DNA from: Lachnospiraceae bacterium
GTDB lineage: Bacteria > Bacillota > Clostridia > Lachnospirales > Lachnospiraceae
Assembly (NCBI GenBank): GCA_017472325.1
Contig: JAFUQM010000079.1
Span: 1 to 64,000, forward strand
Length of the DNA stretch: 64,000 nt
Direction of reading: 5' to 3'
In this document: positions 63,297-64,000 of the stretch, one piece after another
How the letters are laid out: each line of letters starts with the position of its first letter
How positions within the stretch are numbered: the stretch's first letter is position 1
Position numbers and translations under genes: made by a program
Notes under the pieces: model-generated
Databases searched by the model: none
Told to the model about the DNA's origin: nothing
The model's input: only the letters and a program-made list of their open reading frames with translations

Positions 63297-64000
63297 TTAC
63301 TGTGCAACAGGCAAGTATTTCTCTTGGAAGAGCGGTATTGGAATCGGTCTGTCATGCAAAAATCCTTGCACATGCTTACAACCATATTCACGTATAATCT
63401 TCTCTTCTTCTCTTGTCTCTACACCTTCACACACAATCTGTAACTCTACAGTATTCAAAATCTCTATCAATCCCTTGACAATATTCTTTCCCTTTGATGT
63501 CTGTAAACTGTTCTGAACAAATCCTCTATCTAACTTGATAATATCTACAGGAAGAATACTAATCAGATTCAAGGAAGAATAGCCTGCTCCAAAATCATCT
63601 ACACTAATCGTAAAACCGTATTCTCTTAGCTTTTCAATCTTGCGAATCAGTATATCTGCCTGTTCAAAAAATACCGATTCTGTAATTTCAAATTCAATGA
63701 GACGTTTATCAATATTGTGTTTTTCAAATTCTTCAATAATTGTTTCTACAACATCTTCCTTAAAGAAATGATTTCTGGATAAGTTAATGGAAATTGGTAC
63801 GAGTTCTCGTCCTTCTTCCTGCCACTGTTCAATCACGCGATATACTGCTTTCGTCACATACTGATCCAAATCAATAATACGACCTGACTTCTCCAAAATC
63901 GGAATAAAAGTTGCCGGTGAAAGAATATTGCCGTCCTTATCAAGAATTCGGCTCAGCGCTTCTGCACCAATAATCTTCTGGGTATCTACGCAAATCTTTG
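63297..64000 (-). CDS. EAL-domain cyclic-di-GMP phosphodiesterase, C-terminal part (5' end outside window)
   Basis: The frame is open to the window's edge; an internal ATG at 63896 is not the start. The piece covers most of an EAL domain: IGAEALSRILDKDG, the metal-ligand Asn in INLSRN, EFEITES, VDDFGAGYSSL, the Lys in IIKLDRGFV and CEGVET, then QGFLHDRPIP. All catalytic residues are seen, so it is likely active in breaking cyclic di-GMP to pGpG. It probably carries GGDEF or sensor domains upstream, outside the window. Confidence 0.92.
   Translation of the reverse strand, partial: KICVDTQKIIGAEALSRILDKDGNILSPATFIPILEKSGRIIDLDQYVTKAVYRVIEQWQEEGRELVPISINLSRNHFFKEDVVETIIEEFEKHNIDKRLIEFEITESVFFEQADILIRKIEKLREYGFTISVDDFGAGYSSLNLISILPVDIIKLDRGFVQNSLQTSKGKNIVKGLIEILNTVELQIVCEGVETREEEKIIREYGCKHVQGFLHDRPIPIPLFQEKYLPVAQ

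Noticed and set aside
63297-63896. Complete 199-residue EAL protein starting at 63896
   Set aside because: The frame and the EAL motif itself continue upstream to the window's edge, so the gene is cut off and the Met is internal.
1-64000. Prophage, insertion sequence, tRNA or rRNA genes
   Set aside because: No integrase, transposase, phage structural gene or tRNA cloverleaf was recognised. Small RNAs without strong conservation may have been missed.

Overview
The window looks like a chromosomal segment of a low-GC, spore-forming, Gram-positive anaerobe, most likely a member of the Lachnospiraceae (Clostridia). The grounds are AGGAGG-type ribosome binding sites, a SleC-type cortex-lytic enzyme, a GH94-type phosphorylase pair, a Firmicutes trmK-nif3/sigA/dnaG/dgt block, an rnpB of bacterial type A layout, and a perfect CIRCE operator at htpG. 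Nothing looks like a prophage, plasmid, CRISPR locus or insertion sequence, and no tRNA or rRNA gene was recognised. All assignments come from reading the sequence and from knowledge of the families; no database search was run.

Layout. 1-2300 (+): end of an ABC-F ATPase and a PHP-HAD fusion enzyme. 2304-2649: non-coding and repeat-bearing. 2650-12330 (-): one long gene run with a flavin/Fe-S redox pair, HAD phosphatases, Maf, polyphosphate kinase and exopolyphosphatase, a DUF815 ATPase and PheA. 12485-13747 (+): sleC behind a sigma-K-like promoter. 13874-16138 (-): a P-II-like protein and a DUF1538 membrane protein. 16293-21557 (-): fucO and a complete sugar PTS (EI, HPr, NagE-type EIIBC, EIIA). 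21777-23837 (-): CIRCE-controlled htpG. 24008-28967 (-): a MacB-like ABC export system with a CARDB-like anchored protein and a PrsA foldase. 29183-35016 (-): two adjacent GH94-like phosphorylases. 35573-36616 (+): an anchored beta-propeller-like protein.

36666-40788 (-): folate operon folC-folE-HD-folP-folBK. 40885-41292 (+): a small membrane protein that may be read from a leaderless, forespore-type promoter. 41408-46207 (-): MATE transporter, PH-domain protein, pyrBI, nitroreductase, coaX. 46264-52067 (-): a metal-homeostasis block with ZnuABC (His-repeat ZnuA), YlmH, a CobW GTPase fused to a TIGR03943/DUF1980-like domain, and a CobW GTPase with a large His/Cys-rich insert. 52110-52466 (-): rnpB. 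52512-59715 (-): nucleoside kinase, Nif3, TrmK, sigma-A, DnaG, dGTPase. 59882-60953 (-): LrgAB. 61150-63171 (+): a condensation-type acyltransferase and a zinc-ribbon membrane protein. 63297-64000 (-): an EAL phosphodiesterase that runs off the window.

The points most worth following are the CobW/TIGR03943 fusion beside ZnuABC, the HD-domain gene in a folate operon that shows no dihydroneopterin-triphosphatase gene, the paired GH94-like enzymes behind an orphan LacI-type operator, an HPr without the regulatory Ser46, the P-II/DUF1538 pair, and three families of short non-coding repeats.
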